From Wenxinia saemankumensis (lineage in GTDB: Bacteria > Pseudomonadota > Alphaproteobacteria > Rhodobacterales > Rhodobacteraceae): a DNA stretch of 64,000 nucleotides. Shown here piece after piece: positions 36,034 to 45,293 of the stretch. The DNA is taken from positions 1-64,000 of the forward strand of contig NZ_FQYO01000003.1 of the NCBI RefSeq assembly GCF_900141735.1, written 5' to 3'. The translations under genes and the position numbers were made by a program. Every line of letters starts with the position of its first letter. Position 1 is the first letter of the stretch. Below the pieces are notes generated by a model. It saw only the letters and a list, made by a program, of their open reading frames with translations. It had not been told where the DNA came from and did not search any database.

Positions 36034-36654
36034 ATGACCTGGACCGTGCCGAACATCCTGACCGTGCTGAGACTGCTCGCCGCGCCCGGCGTGGCGATCA
36101 TGTTCCTGTACTTCAACCGCCCCTGGGCGGACTGGCTGGCGCTGACGCTGTTCATCGGCGCGGCGATCACCGACTGGTTCGACGGCTATCTCGCCCGGCT
36201 GTGGAAGCAGGAGAGCCGGTTCGGCGCCATGCTCGACCCGATCGCGGACAAGGCGATGGTCTTGATCGCACTGCTCGTCATCACGGGGTTCTCGGGCATG
36301 AATCCCTGGATCCTGCTGCCGGCGACGCTGATCTTCTTCCGCGAGACCTTCGTCTCGGGCCTGCGCGAATTCCTCGGCGCGACCGCCGGCACGCTGAAGG
36401 TGACGAAGCTGGCCAAGTGGAAGACGACGGCGCAGATGGTGTCGATCGGCATCCTCTTCTGGGGGACGGGCCTCGACTACCTCAACCACGCGGGCGGACC
36501 CGAGAGCAGCGGCCTTGCCCGGCTGTCGGAAGGGCCGGCCGGCTGGGTCACGTTCTTCGGCGTGATGCTTCTGTGGGTCGCGGCGGCGCTGACCCTGATC
36601 ACCGGGTGGGACTACTTCCGCAAGGCGCTGCCCCATCTGAGGGACCCCTCATGA
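36034..36654 (+). CDS. pgsA: CDP-diacylglycerol-glycerol-3-phosphate 3-phosphatidyltransferase
   Basis: The enzyme makes phosphatidylglycerophosphate, the committed step to phosphatidylglycerol and cardiolipin, in the inner membrane. The 206-residue product carries the full CDP-alcohol phosphotransferase motif DG-x2-AR-x8-G-x3-D-x3-D within FDGYLARLW through MLDPIADK. Several membrane helices follow. The ATG at 36034 leads directly into WTVPNILTVLRLL, the usual PgsA opening. The moaD start overlaps its stop. Confidence 0.95.
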   Translation: MTWTVPNILTVLRLLAAPGVAIMFLYFNRPWADWLALTLFIGAAITDWFDGYLARLWKQESRFGAMLDPIADKAMVLIALLVITGFSGMNPWILLPATLIFFRETFVSGLREFLGATAGTLKVTKLAKWKTTAQMVSIGILFWGTGLDYLNHAGGPESSGLARLSEGPAGWVTFFGVMLLWVAAALTLITGWDYFRKALPHLRDPS

Positions 36655-36899
36655 TCGACGTGCTCTACTTCGCCTGGGTGCGCGAGCGGATCGGCCTGCC
36701 GCGCGAGCGGGTGGAAACGTCGGCCCCGACCGTTTCCGCGCTGGTGGACGAGCTGCGCGCCCGCGAGGCGCGCTACGAGGCCGCCTTCGCCGACACGTCC
36801 GCCCTCAAGGTCGCCCTCGACCAGGAGCTGGCGGAGTGGGACGCGCCGCTGGACGGCGTGCGCGAGGTCGCGTTCTTTCCCCCGATGACGGGCGGCTGA
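36651..36899 (+). CDS. moaD: Molybdopterin synthase sulfur carrier subunit
   Basis: The 82-residue ubiquitin-like protein ends in the Gly-Gly (FFPPMTGG) that is adenylated by MoeB and thiocarboxylated. The opening IDVLYFAWVRERIGLPRE is typical of MoaD. Its ATG overlaps the pgsA stop (ATGA), and moaE follows after 1 bp. It works with MoaE to convert cPMP to molybdopterin; a MoeB-like protein is encoded at 48.8-49.9 kb. Confidence 0.93.
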   Translation: MIDVLYFAWVRERIGLPRERVETSAPTVSALVDELRAREARYEAAFADTSALKVALDQELAEWDAPLDGVREVAFFPPMTGG

Positions 36900-36900
36900 G

Positions 36901-37341
36901 ATGGTCCGCGACGTCCGCGTTCAGGCGGAGACGTTCGATCCCGGCGCCGAGCTCGCCGCCTTCGACGCGGGGGGCGGCGGCGCGGTGGTCAGCTTCACCG
37001 GCGTGGTCCGCGACGTGGCGGGCGGCCTGCTCCGGATGGAGATCGAGCATTATCCCGGGATGACCGAATCGGCGATCGCGGCGATCCGGGACGAGGCGGC
37101 GACGCGGTTCTCGCTGACCGGCGCGCGCGTGATCCACCGTCACGGGTCTCTCGCCCCCGGCGAGGTCATCATGATGGTCCTGACCGCTGCGCCGCACCGG
37201 GCGGATGCCTTCGCCGGGGCGGAGTTCCTGATGGACTACCTCAAGTCCCGCGCCCCCTTCTGGAAAAAGGAGGTGACGGCGGACGGAGCGGCCTGGGTCG
37301 CGGCGAAGGACGCGGACGAGGACGCGCTCTCGCGCTGGTAG
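36901..37341 (+). CDS. moaE: Molybdopterin synthase catalytic subunit
   Basis: The 146-residue product has MoaE features: GGGAVVSFTGVVRD, LRMEIEHYPGMTES, IHRHGSLAPGEVIMMV, the HRADAFAGAEFLMDYLKSR helix and the catalytic-Lys segment APFWKKEV. It forms the heterotetramer with MoaD. The pgsA-moaD-moaE order with overlapping starts suggests one transcript. Confidence 0.95.
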   Translation: MVRDVRVQAETFDPGAELAAFDAGGGGAVVSFTGVVRDVAGGLLRMEIEHYPGMTESAIAAIRDEAATRFSLTGARVIHRHGSLAPGEVIMMVLTAAPHRADAFAGAEFLMDYLKSRAPFWKKEVTADGAAWVAAKDADEDALSRW

Positions 37342-37398
37342 CGCCCGCGAAACGCCGTCGCCGGCGGCCTCGCCCCCTCTCCGTCCCCGCCGCTGGGG

Positions 37399-37962
37399 TC
37401 AGCAGAGCTCCGCGTGCCGGAAGCAGGGCACGACGTGGTCGTTCACGATTCCCGTCGCCTGCATGAAGGCATAGCAGATCGTCGGCCCGACGAAGCGGAA
37501 TCCCCGCGCCTTCAGCGCCCTGGACATCGCCCGGCTCTCCTCCGTCTCGGTCGGCACCTCGGCCATCGAGGGCCAGGCGTTCTGCCGCACCGCGCCGCCG
37601 GTGAAGGACCAGACGAGGGGCGTGAAGCCGCCCTCCTCGTCCTCGATCCGGCACCAGGCGCGGGCGCCGTCGATCGCCGCCTCGATCTTGCCGCGATGCC
37701 GGACGATGCCGGGATCGGCCAGCAGCCGGGCGACCTCGTCCTCGCCCCAGCCGGCGACGCGGCGCGGATCGAACCCGGCGAAGGCGGCGCGGAAGGCCTC
37801 GCGCTTGCGCAGGATGGTGATCCAGGACAGGCCCGCCTGGAACCCGTCGAGCACCAGCTTCTCCCACAGCGCGCGGGGGTCGCGTTCGGGCACGCCCCAT
37901 TCGGTGTCGTGATAGGCGACGTAGAGCGGATCGGCCCCGCACCAGGCGCAGCGATGGGTCAT
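37399..37962 (-). CDS. tag: DNA-3-methyladenine glycosylase I
   Basis: Tag removes 3-methyladenine from alkylated DNA. The 187-residue product has the zinc-snap elements: CAWCG near the N-terminus with YHDTEWG, and a C-terminal DHVVPCFRHAELC supplying the His/Cys ligands. QAGLSWITILRKREAFR and RFVGPTICYAFMQATG are family signatures. The length equals the E. coli protein (187). It is convergent with moaE. Confidence 0.95.
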   Translation of the reverse strand: MTHRCAWCGADPLYVAYHDTEWGVPERDPRALWEKLVLDGFQAGLSWITILRKREAFRAAFAGFDPRRVAGWGEDEVARLLADPGIVRHRGKIEAAIDGARAWCRIEDEEGGFTPLVWSFTGGAVRQNAWPSMAEVPTETEESRAMSRALKARGFRFVGPTICYAFMQATGIVNDHVVPCFRHAELC

Positions 37963-38088
37963 GGCGGTCCTCCCGGGCGGGTCGCGCGGCGCGGAATGTC
38001 CGCAATTTTCGCTGTTCAGACAACCTTAGGCGGCTCGCGGGCAGAATGCGGGGGACCGGCGATCTCGCGCCGGGGGGTGGGGCGTGCG

Positions 38089-38958
38089 ATGGGCCGGATC
38101 CAGCAGATGCAGCCGGAGGGCGGCGGGATGTCCCCCCGCCCGGTCCGGTCCGGGCCGGCCGCGGATCCGTTCTCGGCCGCGCTCGACAGCCGCGACCGCG
38201 ACATCGAGGCGCTGGTGGCCGAGGCGCTCTCCGCCGGGCGGCTGCGGCTGGCGCTGCAGCCGGTGGTCGGCGCGGCCGACCGGCGGCCCGCCTTCCAGGA
38301 GGTGCTGGTCCGGATGCTGGATGCCGGGGGGCGGGTGCTGCCGGCCGCCGCCTTCCTCCCCGTCGTCGGCGACGGCGCGCTGGGCCGCCGGATCGACGCG
38401 GCGACGCTGGGCGCCGCGCTCGACCTGCTCGCCGCGCGGCCGGACCTGCGCCTGTCGGTCAACATGTCGGCCCGGTCGATCGCCGACGGCGCCTGGCGCC
38501 GCGTCCTCGACAGCCGGGTCGGTCCCGGCTCGCACCTGGGCGAGCGGCTCATCCTCGAGATGACCGAGGCCTCCGCCATGCTCCTGCCCGAGATCACCGC
38601 CGGGTTCATGGCCGAGATGCAGCCGCGCGGGATCGCCTTCGCCCTCGACGATTTCGGGGCGGGGCCGATCGCGCTGACCCACATGCGGGATTTCTTCTTC
38701 GACCTGGTGAAGATCGACCGCCGGCTCGCCCCTGGCCTGACCGCCAGCCCCGACGACCAGGTGATCGTCGCGGCGCTGATCTCCATCGCCCGGCAGTTCG
38801 ACATGCTGAGCGTGGCCCAGGGAATCGAGGATGCCGGCACCGCCGACCTCTTCGCCGCGATGGGCGCCGACTGCCTGCAGGGCTTCCATATCGGCGTGCC
38901 CCGGCTGGCCCCCTCGCCCGGCCGGGGCGCGTCCCCATCGCAGGCGCCGCGTCGCTGA
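38089..38958 (+). CDS. EAL-domain protein with altered active-site residues
   Basis: The 289-residue protein is a stand-alone EAL domain (about 45-275), the c-di-GMP phosphodiesterase fold, with no GGDEF or sensor domain. EAL is EVL (Glu71), and VNMSARS (Asn125), EMTE, DDFGAG (Asp187-Asp188) and KID (Lys208) are kept. The conserved Glu of the AEGVE motif is Gln244 (VAQGIED). This Glu helps hold the metals in active enzymes, so catalysis may be weak or lost and the protein may only bind c-di-GMP. ATGs at 38089 or 38128 could start it. Confidence 0.85.
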   Translation: MGRIQQMQPEGGGMSPRPVRSGPAADPFSAALDSRDRDIEALVAEALSAGRLRLALQPVVGAADRRPAFQEVLVRMLDAGGRVLPAAAFLPVVGDGALGRRIDAATLGAALDLLAARPDLRLSVNMSARSIADGAWRRVLDSRVGPGSHLGERLILEMTEASAMLLPEITAGFMAEMQPRGIAFALDDFGAGPIALTHMRDFFFDLVKIDRRLAPGLTASPDDQVIVAALISIARQFDMLSVAQGIEDAGTADLFAAMGADCLQGFHIGVPRLAPSPGRGASPSQAPRR

Positions 38959-39078
38959 GAGAGCGCGGCGCCGGAAACGGTTTGATCGCCCGCGCCGCCC
39001 CTCCTACGTTACCTCGCAAGGACGCCATCCGACTCCCCGCCCGCCAGGAGGGGAGGGCGGCAGCAGGAGGACACTTCC

Positions 39079-40254
39079 ATGACGAACGTCGTCATCGCAT
39101 CGGCCGCGCGCACGGCCGTCGGCAGCTTCAACGGCAGCTTCGCCGCCACCCCCGCCCACGATCTCGGCGCCGCGGTGCTCGAGGCGCTGGTGGCGCGCGC
39201 GGGGATCGAGAAGGGCGAGGTGTCCGAGACGATCCTAGGCCAGGTCCTGACCGCCGCGCAGGGCCAGAACCCTGCGCGCCAGGCCCATATCAATGCCGGC
39301 CTGCCGCAGGAGAGCGCCGCCTGGGGCATCAACCAGGTCTGCGGCTCGGGCCTGCGGGCCATCGCGCTGGGCGCGCAGCACATCCAGCTTGGCGACGCTG
39401 ACATCATCTGTGCCGGCGGACAGGAGAACATGTCGATGTCGCCCCATGCGCAGAACCTGCGTCAGGGCCACAAGATGGGCGACGTCAAGTACATCGACAC
39501 GATGATCAAGGACGGCCTCTGGGACGCGTTCAACGGCTATCACATGGGCCAGACGGCCGAGAACGTCGCCGAGAAGTGGCAGATCAGCCGCGAGCAGCAG
39601 GACGAGTTCGCCCTCGCCAGCCAGAACAAGGCCGAGGCCGCGCAGAAGGCCGGCAGGTTCGACGACGAGGTGATCCCCTTCACGGTCAAGAGCCGCAAGG
39701 GCGACGTCGTCGTCGACAAGGACGAGTACATCCGCCACGGCGCCACGATCGAGGGGATGCAGAAGCTGCGCCCCGCCTTCACCAAGGACGGCTCGGTCAC
39801 GGCCGCGAACGCGAGCGGCATCAATGACGGCGCCGCGGGCGTGCTGCTGATGAGCGCCGAGAACGCCGAGCGGCGCGGGATCGAGCCGATGGCCCGCATC
39901 GTCTCCTACGCCACGGCCGGGCTCGACCCGGCGATCATGGGCGTCGGTCCGATCCACGCCAGCCGCAAGGCGCTGGAGAAGGCCGGCTGGAAGCCCGAGG
40001 ATCTCGACCTCGTCGAGGCGAACGAGGCGTTTGCCGCGCAGGCCTGCGCCGTGAACAAGGACATGGGCTGGAACCCCGAGATCGTGAACGTGAACGGCGG
40101 GGCCATCGCCATCGGCCATCCGATCGGCGCATCCGGGGCCCGCGTCTTCAACACGCTGCTCTTCGAGATGAAGCGGCGCGGCGCGAAGAGGGGCCTCGCC
40201 ACGCTCTGCATCGGTGGCGGCATGGGCGTCGCCATGTGCGTCGAGCGGCCCTGA
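39079..40254 (+). CDS. phaA: Acetyl-CoA acetyltransferase (beta-ketothiolase) PhaA
   Basis: PhaA condenses two acetyl-CoA to acetoacetyl-CoA for poly-3-hydroxybutyrate synthesis. The 391-residue protein has Cys88 ([11 protein letters not shown]), the His in [16 protein letters not shown] and the second Cys in [12 protein letters not shown]. The opening [20 protein letters not shown] is typical of PHB thiolases. AGGAGG precedes the ATG. The PHA identity rests on phaB lying downstream, one gene away. Confidence 0.94.
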   Translation: MTNVVIASAARTAVGSFNGSFAATPAHDLGAAVLEALVARAGIEKGEVSETILGQVLTAAQGQNPARQAHINAGLPQESAAWGINQVCGSGLRAIALGAQHIQLGDADIICAGGQENMSMSPHAQNLRQGHKMGDVKYIDTMIKDGLWDAFNGYHMGQTAENVAEKWQISREQQDEFALASQNKAEAAQKAGRFDDEVIPFTVKSRKGDVVVDKDEYIRHGATIEGMQKLRPAFTKDGSVTAANASGINDGAAGVLLMSAENAERRGIEPMARIVSYATAGLDPAIMGVGPIHASRKALEKAGWKPEDLDLVEANEAFAAQACAVNKDMGWNPEIVNVNGGAIAIGHPIGASGARVFNTLLFEMKRRGAKRGLATLCIGGGMGVAMCVERP

Positions 40255-40298
40255 CGGACCAGCGCCGCGCGGGGCCGGCCCCCGCGCGGCGGCGGACG

Positions 40299-41135
40299 AT
40301 GACGGCCCGACTGCCTCCCTTCGATCAGCTCGTCTTCTCGGGCGGTGGCCTTCGCTGCATGTGGCAGGGAGGCTTCCTCGATGCGGTGAGGGACGAGATC
40401 GGGCTCGATCCCGCGCGGCTCGCCGGGGTGTCCGGGGGGTCCATGACGCTGGTGGGATTCATGACGCGGCGGGGCCCCGAGGTGCGGGACGTGCTCTGCG
40501 ACCGGTTCGCGGATCGCGGCAGCAACATCGCCTGGGACACGCCCGGCGAGGACGGGCTCACGCCCCATCAGCGGATGTATCGCGAGGCCATCGCCGAGGT
40601 GATCGACGCCGATTGCCAGCGCGTCGTCGCCGAGGGACGGCCCGCGCAGATCCTGATCGGTCACCCGCCGTCGACCATGGCCCCGACCTGGTCCGGCAGC
40701 GCCGCCGCCCTGGCCTACGAGGCGGAACTGCATCTGGTCGGTTCGCCGCATTTCTCGTGGGCGGAGCGAATCGGGATCAGCTCGACGCTCGTGGATGCGA
40801 ACGCGGCCGCGCGGCGGGGCGAGCTGCTCGACCTCGTCTGCGCGGCCGCGACCATCCCGCCGGTCTTCGAGCCGCCCGAATGGGGCGGCAAGCCGGTGAT
40901 CGACGGCGGCATGGCCGATCAGGCCCCGATGCCCGACCCGGACGAGGGGCATACGCTGGTGATGCTGACCCGGATCTATGACGGGCTGGAGCCGGCCAGC
41001 GGCCGGCTCTACGTCGAACCCGGGGAGGAGACCCCGGCCGACAAGATCGATTTCACCGATCCGCAGAAGCTGCGGGATACCTGGGCCGCCGGCGAGGAGG
41101 ACGGACGGCGGTTCCTCAAGGAAAACGGATATTAA
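40299..41135 (+). CDS. Patatin-like phospholipase family protein
   Basis: The 278-residue protein has the patatin Ser-Asp dyad architecture: oxyanion loop FSGGGLRCMWQGGFLDA, nucleophile Ser in GVSGGSMTLVGF (GxSxG), and Asp in VIDGGMADQAPMPDP (DGG). There is no signal peptide, so it should act in the cytoplasm. It sits between phaA (45 bp upstream) and phaB (13 bp downstream) on the same strand, probably one transcript. Patatin proteins hydrolyse lipid acyl groups. A role at the PHB granule surface or in PHB turnover is suggested by context only. Confidence 0.88.
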   Translation: MTARLPPFDQLVFSGGGLRCMWQGGFLDAVRDEIGLDPARLAGVSGGSMTLVGFMTRRGPEVRDVLCDRFADRGSNIAWDTPGEDGLTPHQRMYREAIAEVIDADCQRVVAEGRPAQILIGHPPSTMAPTWSGSAAALAYEAELHLVGSPHFSWAERIGISSTLVDANAAARRGELLDLVCAAATIPPVFEPPEWGGKPVIDGGMADQAPMPDPDEGHTLVMLTRIYDGLEPASGRLYVEPGEETPADKIDFTDPQKLRDTWAAGEEDGRRFLKENGY

Positions 41136-41148
41136 GGGAGGACAGATC

Positions 41149-41874
41149 ATGGCCAGAACCGCACTCGTCACGGGGGGCAGCCGCGGTATCGGCGCCGCCA
41201 TCAGCAAGGCGCTGAAGGAGGCGGGCTATACCGTCGCCGCGACCTATGCCGGCAACGAGGAGAAGGCGAAGGCCTTCACCGACGAGACCGGGATCCGCAC
41301 CTACAGGTGGGACGTGGCGGATTACGAGGCCTGCAAGGCCGGGATCGCCCGGGTCGAGGCCGAGTGCGGCCCGGTGGAGGTGCTGGTAAACAATGCCGGC
41401 ATCACCCGCGACGCGCCCTTCCACAGGATGACGCCCGACCATTGGAACGCGGTGATCGGCACGAACCTCACCGGCCTCTTCAACATGACGCACAACGTCT
41501 GGGGCGGAATGCGCGAGCGCAAGTTCGGACGGGTGATCTCCATCTCCTCGATCAACGGGCAGAAGGGCCAGTTCGGGCAGGCCAACTATTCGGCGGCGAA
41601 GGCCGGGGACATCGGTTTCAGCAAGGCGCTCGCGCAGGAGGGGGCCCGCGCCGGGATCACGGTCAACGTCATCGCGCCGGGCTACATCAACACCGAGATG
41701 GTGCAGGCCGTGCCCGAGAAGGTGATGAACGAGGTGATCTTGCCCGCGATCCCCGTCGGCCGCGTGGGCGAGCCGGAGGAGATCGCGCGCTGCGTCGTGT
41801 TTCTCGCCTCGGAGGAATCCGGCTTCATCACCGGCGCGACCCTGACGGCGAACGGGGGCCAGTACCTCGCCTGA
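41149..41874 (+). CDS. phaB: Acetoacetyl-CoA reductase PhaB
   Basis: PhaB reduces acetoacetyl-CoA to (R)-3-hydroxybutyryl-CoA with NADPH. The 241-residue SDR has the cofactor loop TGGSRGIG, NNAGITRD, catalytic YSAAK (ANYSAAKAGDIGFSKAL), FGQANYS typical of PhaB, and the ending SGFITGATLTANGGQYLA. GGGAGGAC precedes the ATG. A strong terminator follows. The synthase phaC is not in this window. Confidence 0.95.
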   Translation: MARTALVTGGSRGIGAAISKALKEAGYTVAATYAGNEEKAKAFTDETGIRTYRWDVADYEACKAGIARVEAECGPVEVLVNNAGITRDAPFHRMTPDHWNAVIGTNLTGLFNMTHNVWGGMRERKFGRVISISSINGQKGQFGQANYSAAKAGDIGFSKALAQEGARAGITVNVIAPGYINTEMVQAVPEKVMNEVILPAIPVGRVGEPEEIARCVVFLASEESGFITGATLTANGGQYLA

Positions 41875-41893
41875 GGTCTGTTAGGGGTATCGA

Positions 41894-41939
41894 AAGGCGC
41901 ATCGGCCAGGATGGCGGTCGATGCGCCTTCTCCTTTTGA
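41894..41939. terminator. Terminator between phaB and mutL
   Basis: AAGGCGCATCG (41894-41904) and CGATGCGCCTT (41929-41939) are perfect 11-base inverted arms with a 24-base spacer, followed by CTCCTTTTG on the plus strand. It separates the convergent phaB and mutL genes. Confidence 0.75.
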
Positions 41940-41951
41940 TATGGTCGGGGC

Positions 41952-43916
41952 TTACCGGCGGCCGAACAGCTTCTCGATGTCGGACAGCTTCAGCTCGACC
42001 CATGTGGGCCGGCCGTGATTGCACTGCCCCGAATGGGGCGTCGCCTCCATCTCGCGCAGCAGGGCGTTCATCTCCTCTGCGCGCATCCGGCGGCCCGAGC
42101 GGATGGATCCGTGACACGCCACGCGGGAGAGGACCGCCTCCAGCCGCTCCTGCAGGGCCGCGCTTGTTCCCTGGTCGGCCAGCTCGTCGGCCACATCGGC
42201 GAGAAGGCGCGCGGCATTCACCTTCGGCCCCAGCAGGGCAGGCACCGACTGCACCGCGATCGTGCCGGGACCGAAGGGCTCGATCGTCAGGCCGAGCCGG
42301 GCCAGATCCTCTGCCGCGTCCAGGAGGCGGCGGGCCTCGCCGTCCCCCAGGTCCACGATCTCGGGGATCAGCAGGGCCTGCGCCGCGATGCCGGTCTCGC
42401 GCAGCTGTCGCTTGAGCTTTTCGTAGACCAGCCGCTCGTGCGCCGCGTGCTGGTCGACAAGGATCATGCCGCGCTCGGTCTGCGCGACGATGTAGTTCTC
42501 GTGCAGCTGCGCCCGCGCCGCGCCGAGGGGCAGGGATTGCGCGCCGCCGTCCGCTGGGGCGTCCTCCACCCGGGCGGAGGGGGCGAAGGCGGCGGGGCCG
42601 TCGTCCAAGCCGCCTTCCGGCGCGTGGGGAGCCTGGCCTGCCGGCCATCCGGTGCCGAGGGCCCCGTTCACTTCGCCCTCGCTCCCGGCAGCAGAACCGG
42701 CCTCCCCGGTCGGATCGCCCCCGTCCGGGGCCTGCGCCGCCCAGGCCGCCCGCGCGGCCCCTGCCGAGGGGCGATGGGGGCGCGAGGCGAGGTCCATCTG
42801 GTAGATGCGGGGGCCGGCAGGCTCGGCCACAGCACGGCCGAGGAGCCCGTCGCCCACCGTCGAGGAGGCGCGGTGCCCCGCCCCGGCCAGGGCATGCCGC
42901 ACGCCCGACACGACGAGGCCGCGCACCAGCCCCGGCTCGCGGAACCGCACCTCGGCCTTGGCAGGGTGCACGTTCACGTCCACCTCGCGCGGGTCGCAAT
43001 CGACGAAGAGCGCGGCGGCCGGGTAGCGGCCCCGGTGCAGCAGGTCCGCATAGGCGCCCGACAGCGCACCCAGCAGCAGCTTGTCCCGCACCGGGCGGCC
43101 GTTGACGAAGAGGAACTGCGCCACGCCGGCGCCGCGCGAATAGGTCGGCAGGCCGGCATAGCCGATCAGGCCGATTCCCTCGCGTTCGGCCTCGACCCGC
43201 ACGGAATTGGCGGCGAAGTCGCGTCCCATCACCGCCGCCAGCCGGCCGTGCAGCGCGTCGAACAGGTCGCCGGTCTCGGGATCGGCGCGGAAGACCACGC
43301 GCTCGCCGTCCGTCGCGTCGCGCAGGGTGAAGCCGACGAAGGGTTCGGCCATGGCGAGGCGCTTCACCACGTCGGCCACGGCCTGCGCCTCGGCCCGGTC
43401 GGTGCGCAGGAACTTCAGCCGGGCGGGGGTCGCGTGGAACAGGTCGCGCAGCTCGACCGTGGTGCCGCAATTCCCGGCGGCCGGGGTGACGGCGCCGGCG
43501 CGGCTGTGGCTGACCTCGATCCGGGCACCGGTCCCGGTCGCGGTGCGCGTCGTGATCGTCAGCCGCCCCACCGCGCCGAGCGAGGGCAGCGCCTCGCCCC
43601 GGAAGCCGAAGGTATGGATGTCGAGCAGGTCGGTCCCGTCGATCTTCGACGTGGCATGGCGCGACAGGGCGAGGGGCAGGTCGTCGCCATCCATCCCGCA
43701 ACCGTCGTCGGTGACGCGGATCAGCCGCTTGCCGCCCTCGGCGATCGTCACCTCGATCCGGGAGGCGCCGGCGTCGATCGCGTTCTCGACCAGCTCCTTG
43801 ACGGCCGAGGCGGGCCGCTCGACCACCTCGCCGGCGGCGATGCGGTTGATCGCGGCCTCGTCGAGCTGGCGGATCTGCCGTCCGTTGGGGGTTATCTTGC
43901 GGTCCGGCGCGTTCAT
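41952..43916 (-). CDS. mutL: DNA mismatch repair protein MutL with endonuclease motif
   Basis: The 654-residue protein has an intact GHKL ATPase N-terminus (INRIAAGEVVERPASAVKEL, VTDDGCGM, FGFRGEALPS), a disordered Pro/Ala/Gly linker (about 345-445) and a C-terminal domain. The C-terminus carries the metal-binding endonuclease motif DQHAAHERLVYE (about 488-499), ACHGSIR and CNHGRPTW. MutL of this type nicks DNA itself, as expected in bacteria without MutH. The length and all motifs look normal. Confidence 0.96.
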   Translation of the reverse strand: MNAPDRKITPNGRQIRQLDEAAINRIAAGEVVERPASAVKELVENAIDAGASRIEVTIAEGGKRLIRVTDDGCGMDGDDLPLALSRHATSKIDGTDLLDIHTFGFRGEALPSLGAVGRLTITTRTATGTGARIEVSHSRAGAVTPAAGNCGTTVELRDLFHATPARLKFLRTDRAEAQAVADVVKRLAMAEPFVGFTLRDATDGERVVFRADPETGDLFDALHGRLAAVMGRDFAANSVRVEAEREGIGLIGYAGLPTYSRGAGVAQFLFVNGRPVRDKLLLGALSGAYADLLHRGRYPAAALFVDCDPREVDVNVHPAKAEVRFREPGLVRGLVVSGVRHALAGAGHRASSTVGDGLLGRAVAEPAGPRIYQMDLASRPHRPSAGAARAAWAAQAPDGGDPTGEAGSAAGSEGEVNGALGTGWPAGQAPHAPEGGLDDGPAAFAPSARVEDAPADGGAQSLPLGAARAQLHENYIVAQTERGMILVDQHAAHERLVYEKLKRQLRETGIAAQALLIPEIVDLGDGEARRLLDAAEDLARLGLTIEPFGPGTIAVQSVPALLGPKVNAARLLADVADELADQGTSAALQERLEAVLSRVACHGSIRSGRRMRAEEMNALLREMEATPHSGQCNHGRPTWVELKLSDIEKLFGRR

Positions 43917-43979
43917 GCCCCTAGGGCTAGCAGGCCGCCCCCGCTCGCGCGAGGGGGCGGCGCCGGTTTTCCACAGGAT

Positions 43980-45290
43980 TCACTCGGCTTCTTCCAGCCC
44001 CTCCGGCTGGCCGACGACGACGAATTGCAGCGCCTCCGCATCCAGCCATTCGGCCGCGACGCGGCGGATGTCCGCCATCGTCACCGCCTCGATATAGGAA
44101 TTGCGGTCGGTGACGTAGCTGGCGGGCAGCCCCTGGTACTGCATCCCGGCCAGGATCTCGGCGATCGGGCCGTTGCCGTCGAAACGCAGCGGATACTCCC
44201 CCGTGAGGTAGGTCTTGGCCTCCTCGAGCTCCGCCTCCGTCACGCCGGTCTCGGCGATGTCGGCCCAGACCTCGCGCGTGACCTCGATCGCCTCGGCGAT
44301 GCGGTCGTTGGCGCTGGCGACCGAGCCGATCCAGATGTCGGCCTGGTCGCGGTTCAGGATGTTGGTCCCGATGCCGTAGGTCAGGCCGCGCTGCTCGCGC
44401 ACCTCGTCCATCAGCCGGCTCTCGAATGATCCGCCGCCGAGGATGTGGTTCAGCACGTAGGCGGCGAAGAAGTCGGGATCGTCCCGCGACGGGGCCGGCT
44501 GGCCGAAGATCGCCACGGATTGCGGGGTCTCGAAGGGGATGACCTCGACGCCGCCCTCCAGCGCATATTCGGCGGCCGCCGGCAGGGGCGGGGCGGTGGC
44601 GGGCAGCCCGCCGAGCAGCGCGTCGATCATCGGCCCGGCCTCCGCGGCGGTGATGTCGCCCACGATCCCGACGGAGACCCGCTCGCGGGTCAGCACCATG
44701 TCCTTGACCGCGCGCAGGTCGTCCGGCGTCAGCGCCGAGACCGTCTCGACCGTGCCGTCCATGTTCGACCCGTAGGGATGGTCCGGAAAGGCCATCGACC
44801 AGAAGGCGTCGCCCGCGATCCGGTTCGGCGTCACCTCGTCCCGCGCCAGCCCGGCGAGGACCTGCCCGCGCACCCGGTCCACGTCGGCGGGGGCGAAGGC
44901 CGGGTCGGTGATCGCCTGCCGCAGCAGGTCCAGCGCCTCGTCCCGGTTCTCGGTCAGGACGCGGGCGCTGACCGCGACGCTGTCGTCGTAGGCGTCGAAG
45001 CCGAACGAGGCGGCGAGATCCTCGCGCGCGGCCTGGAAGGCCTGCGCGTCCATGTCGCCGGACCCTTCCTCCAGCGTCGCCATCATCAGGTTGGTCGCCC
45101 CCCGGATCTCTCCGGGTTCGAGGCTGGCCCCGCCCTTCCAGAAGATCTCGAGCGCGATGAACGGAAGCGCGTCCTCCTCGACCAGCCAGAACGGCACGCC
45201 GCCGGGCGATGTCTCGGTCTGGATCGCGATCTGCGCCCGCGCGGCGGGCGCGAGGGCAAGGAGGGAGAGCGCAAGGGCAAGGCGCAGCAT
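43980..45290 (-). CDS. M16 family peptidase-like protein, inactive subunit type
   Basis: The 436-residue precursor has a signal peptide (MLRLALALSLLALAPAARAQ). The M16 fold is clear (FWKGGASLEPGEIRGATNLM, LNHILGGGSFESRLMDEVRE, GLTYGIGTN), but the zinc motif HxxEH is absent, the stretch reading GATNLMMATLEEG instead. It is the non-catalytic partner of the adjacent catalytic M16 protein, 3 bp upstream in the same transcript. The pair probably forms a periplasmic heterodimer. Confidence 0.92.
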   Translation of the reverse strand: MLRLALALSLLALAPAARAQIAIQTETSPGGVPFWLVEEDALPFIALEIFWKGGASLEPGEIRGATNLMMATLEEGSGDMDAQAFQAAREDLAASFGFDAYDDSVAVSARVLTENRDEALDLLRQAITDPAFAPADVDRVRGQVLAGLARDEVTPNRIAGDAFWSMAFPDHPYGSNMDGTVETVSALTPDDLRAVKDMVLTRERVSVGIVGDITAAEAGPMIDALLGGLPATAPPLPAAAEYALEGGVEVIPFETPQSVAIFGQPAPSRDDPDFFAAYVLNHILGGGSFESRLMDEVREQRGLTYGIGTNILNRDQADIWIGSVASANDRIAEAIEVTREVWADIAETGVTEAELEEAKTYLTGEYPLRFDGNGPIAEILAGMQYQGLPASYVTDRNSYIEAVTMADIRRVAAEWLDAEALQFVVVGQPEGLEEAE

Positions 45291-45293
45291 GGG

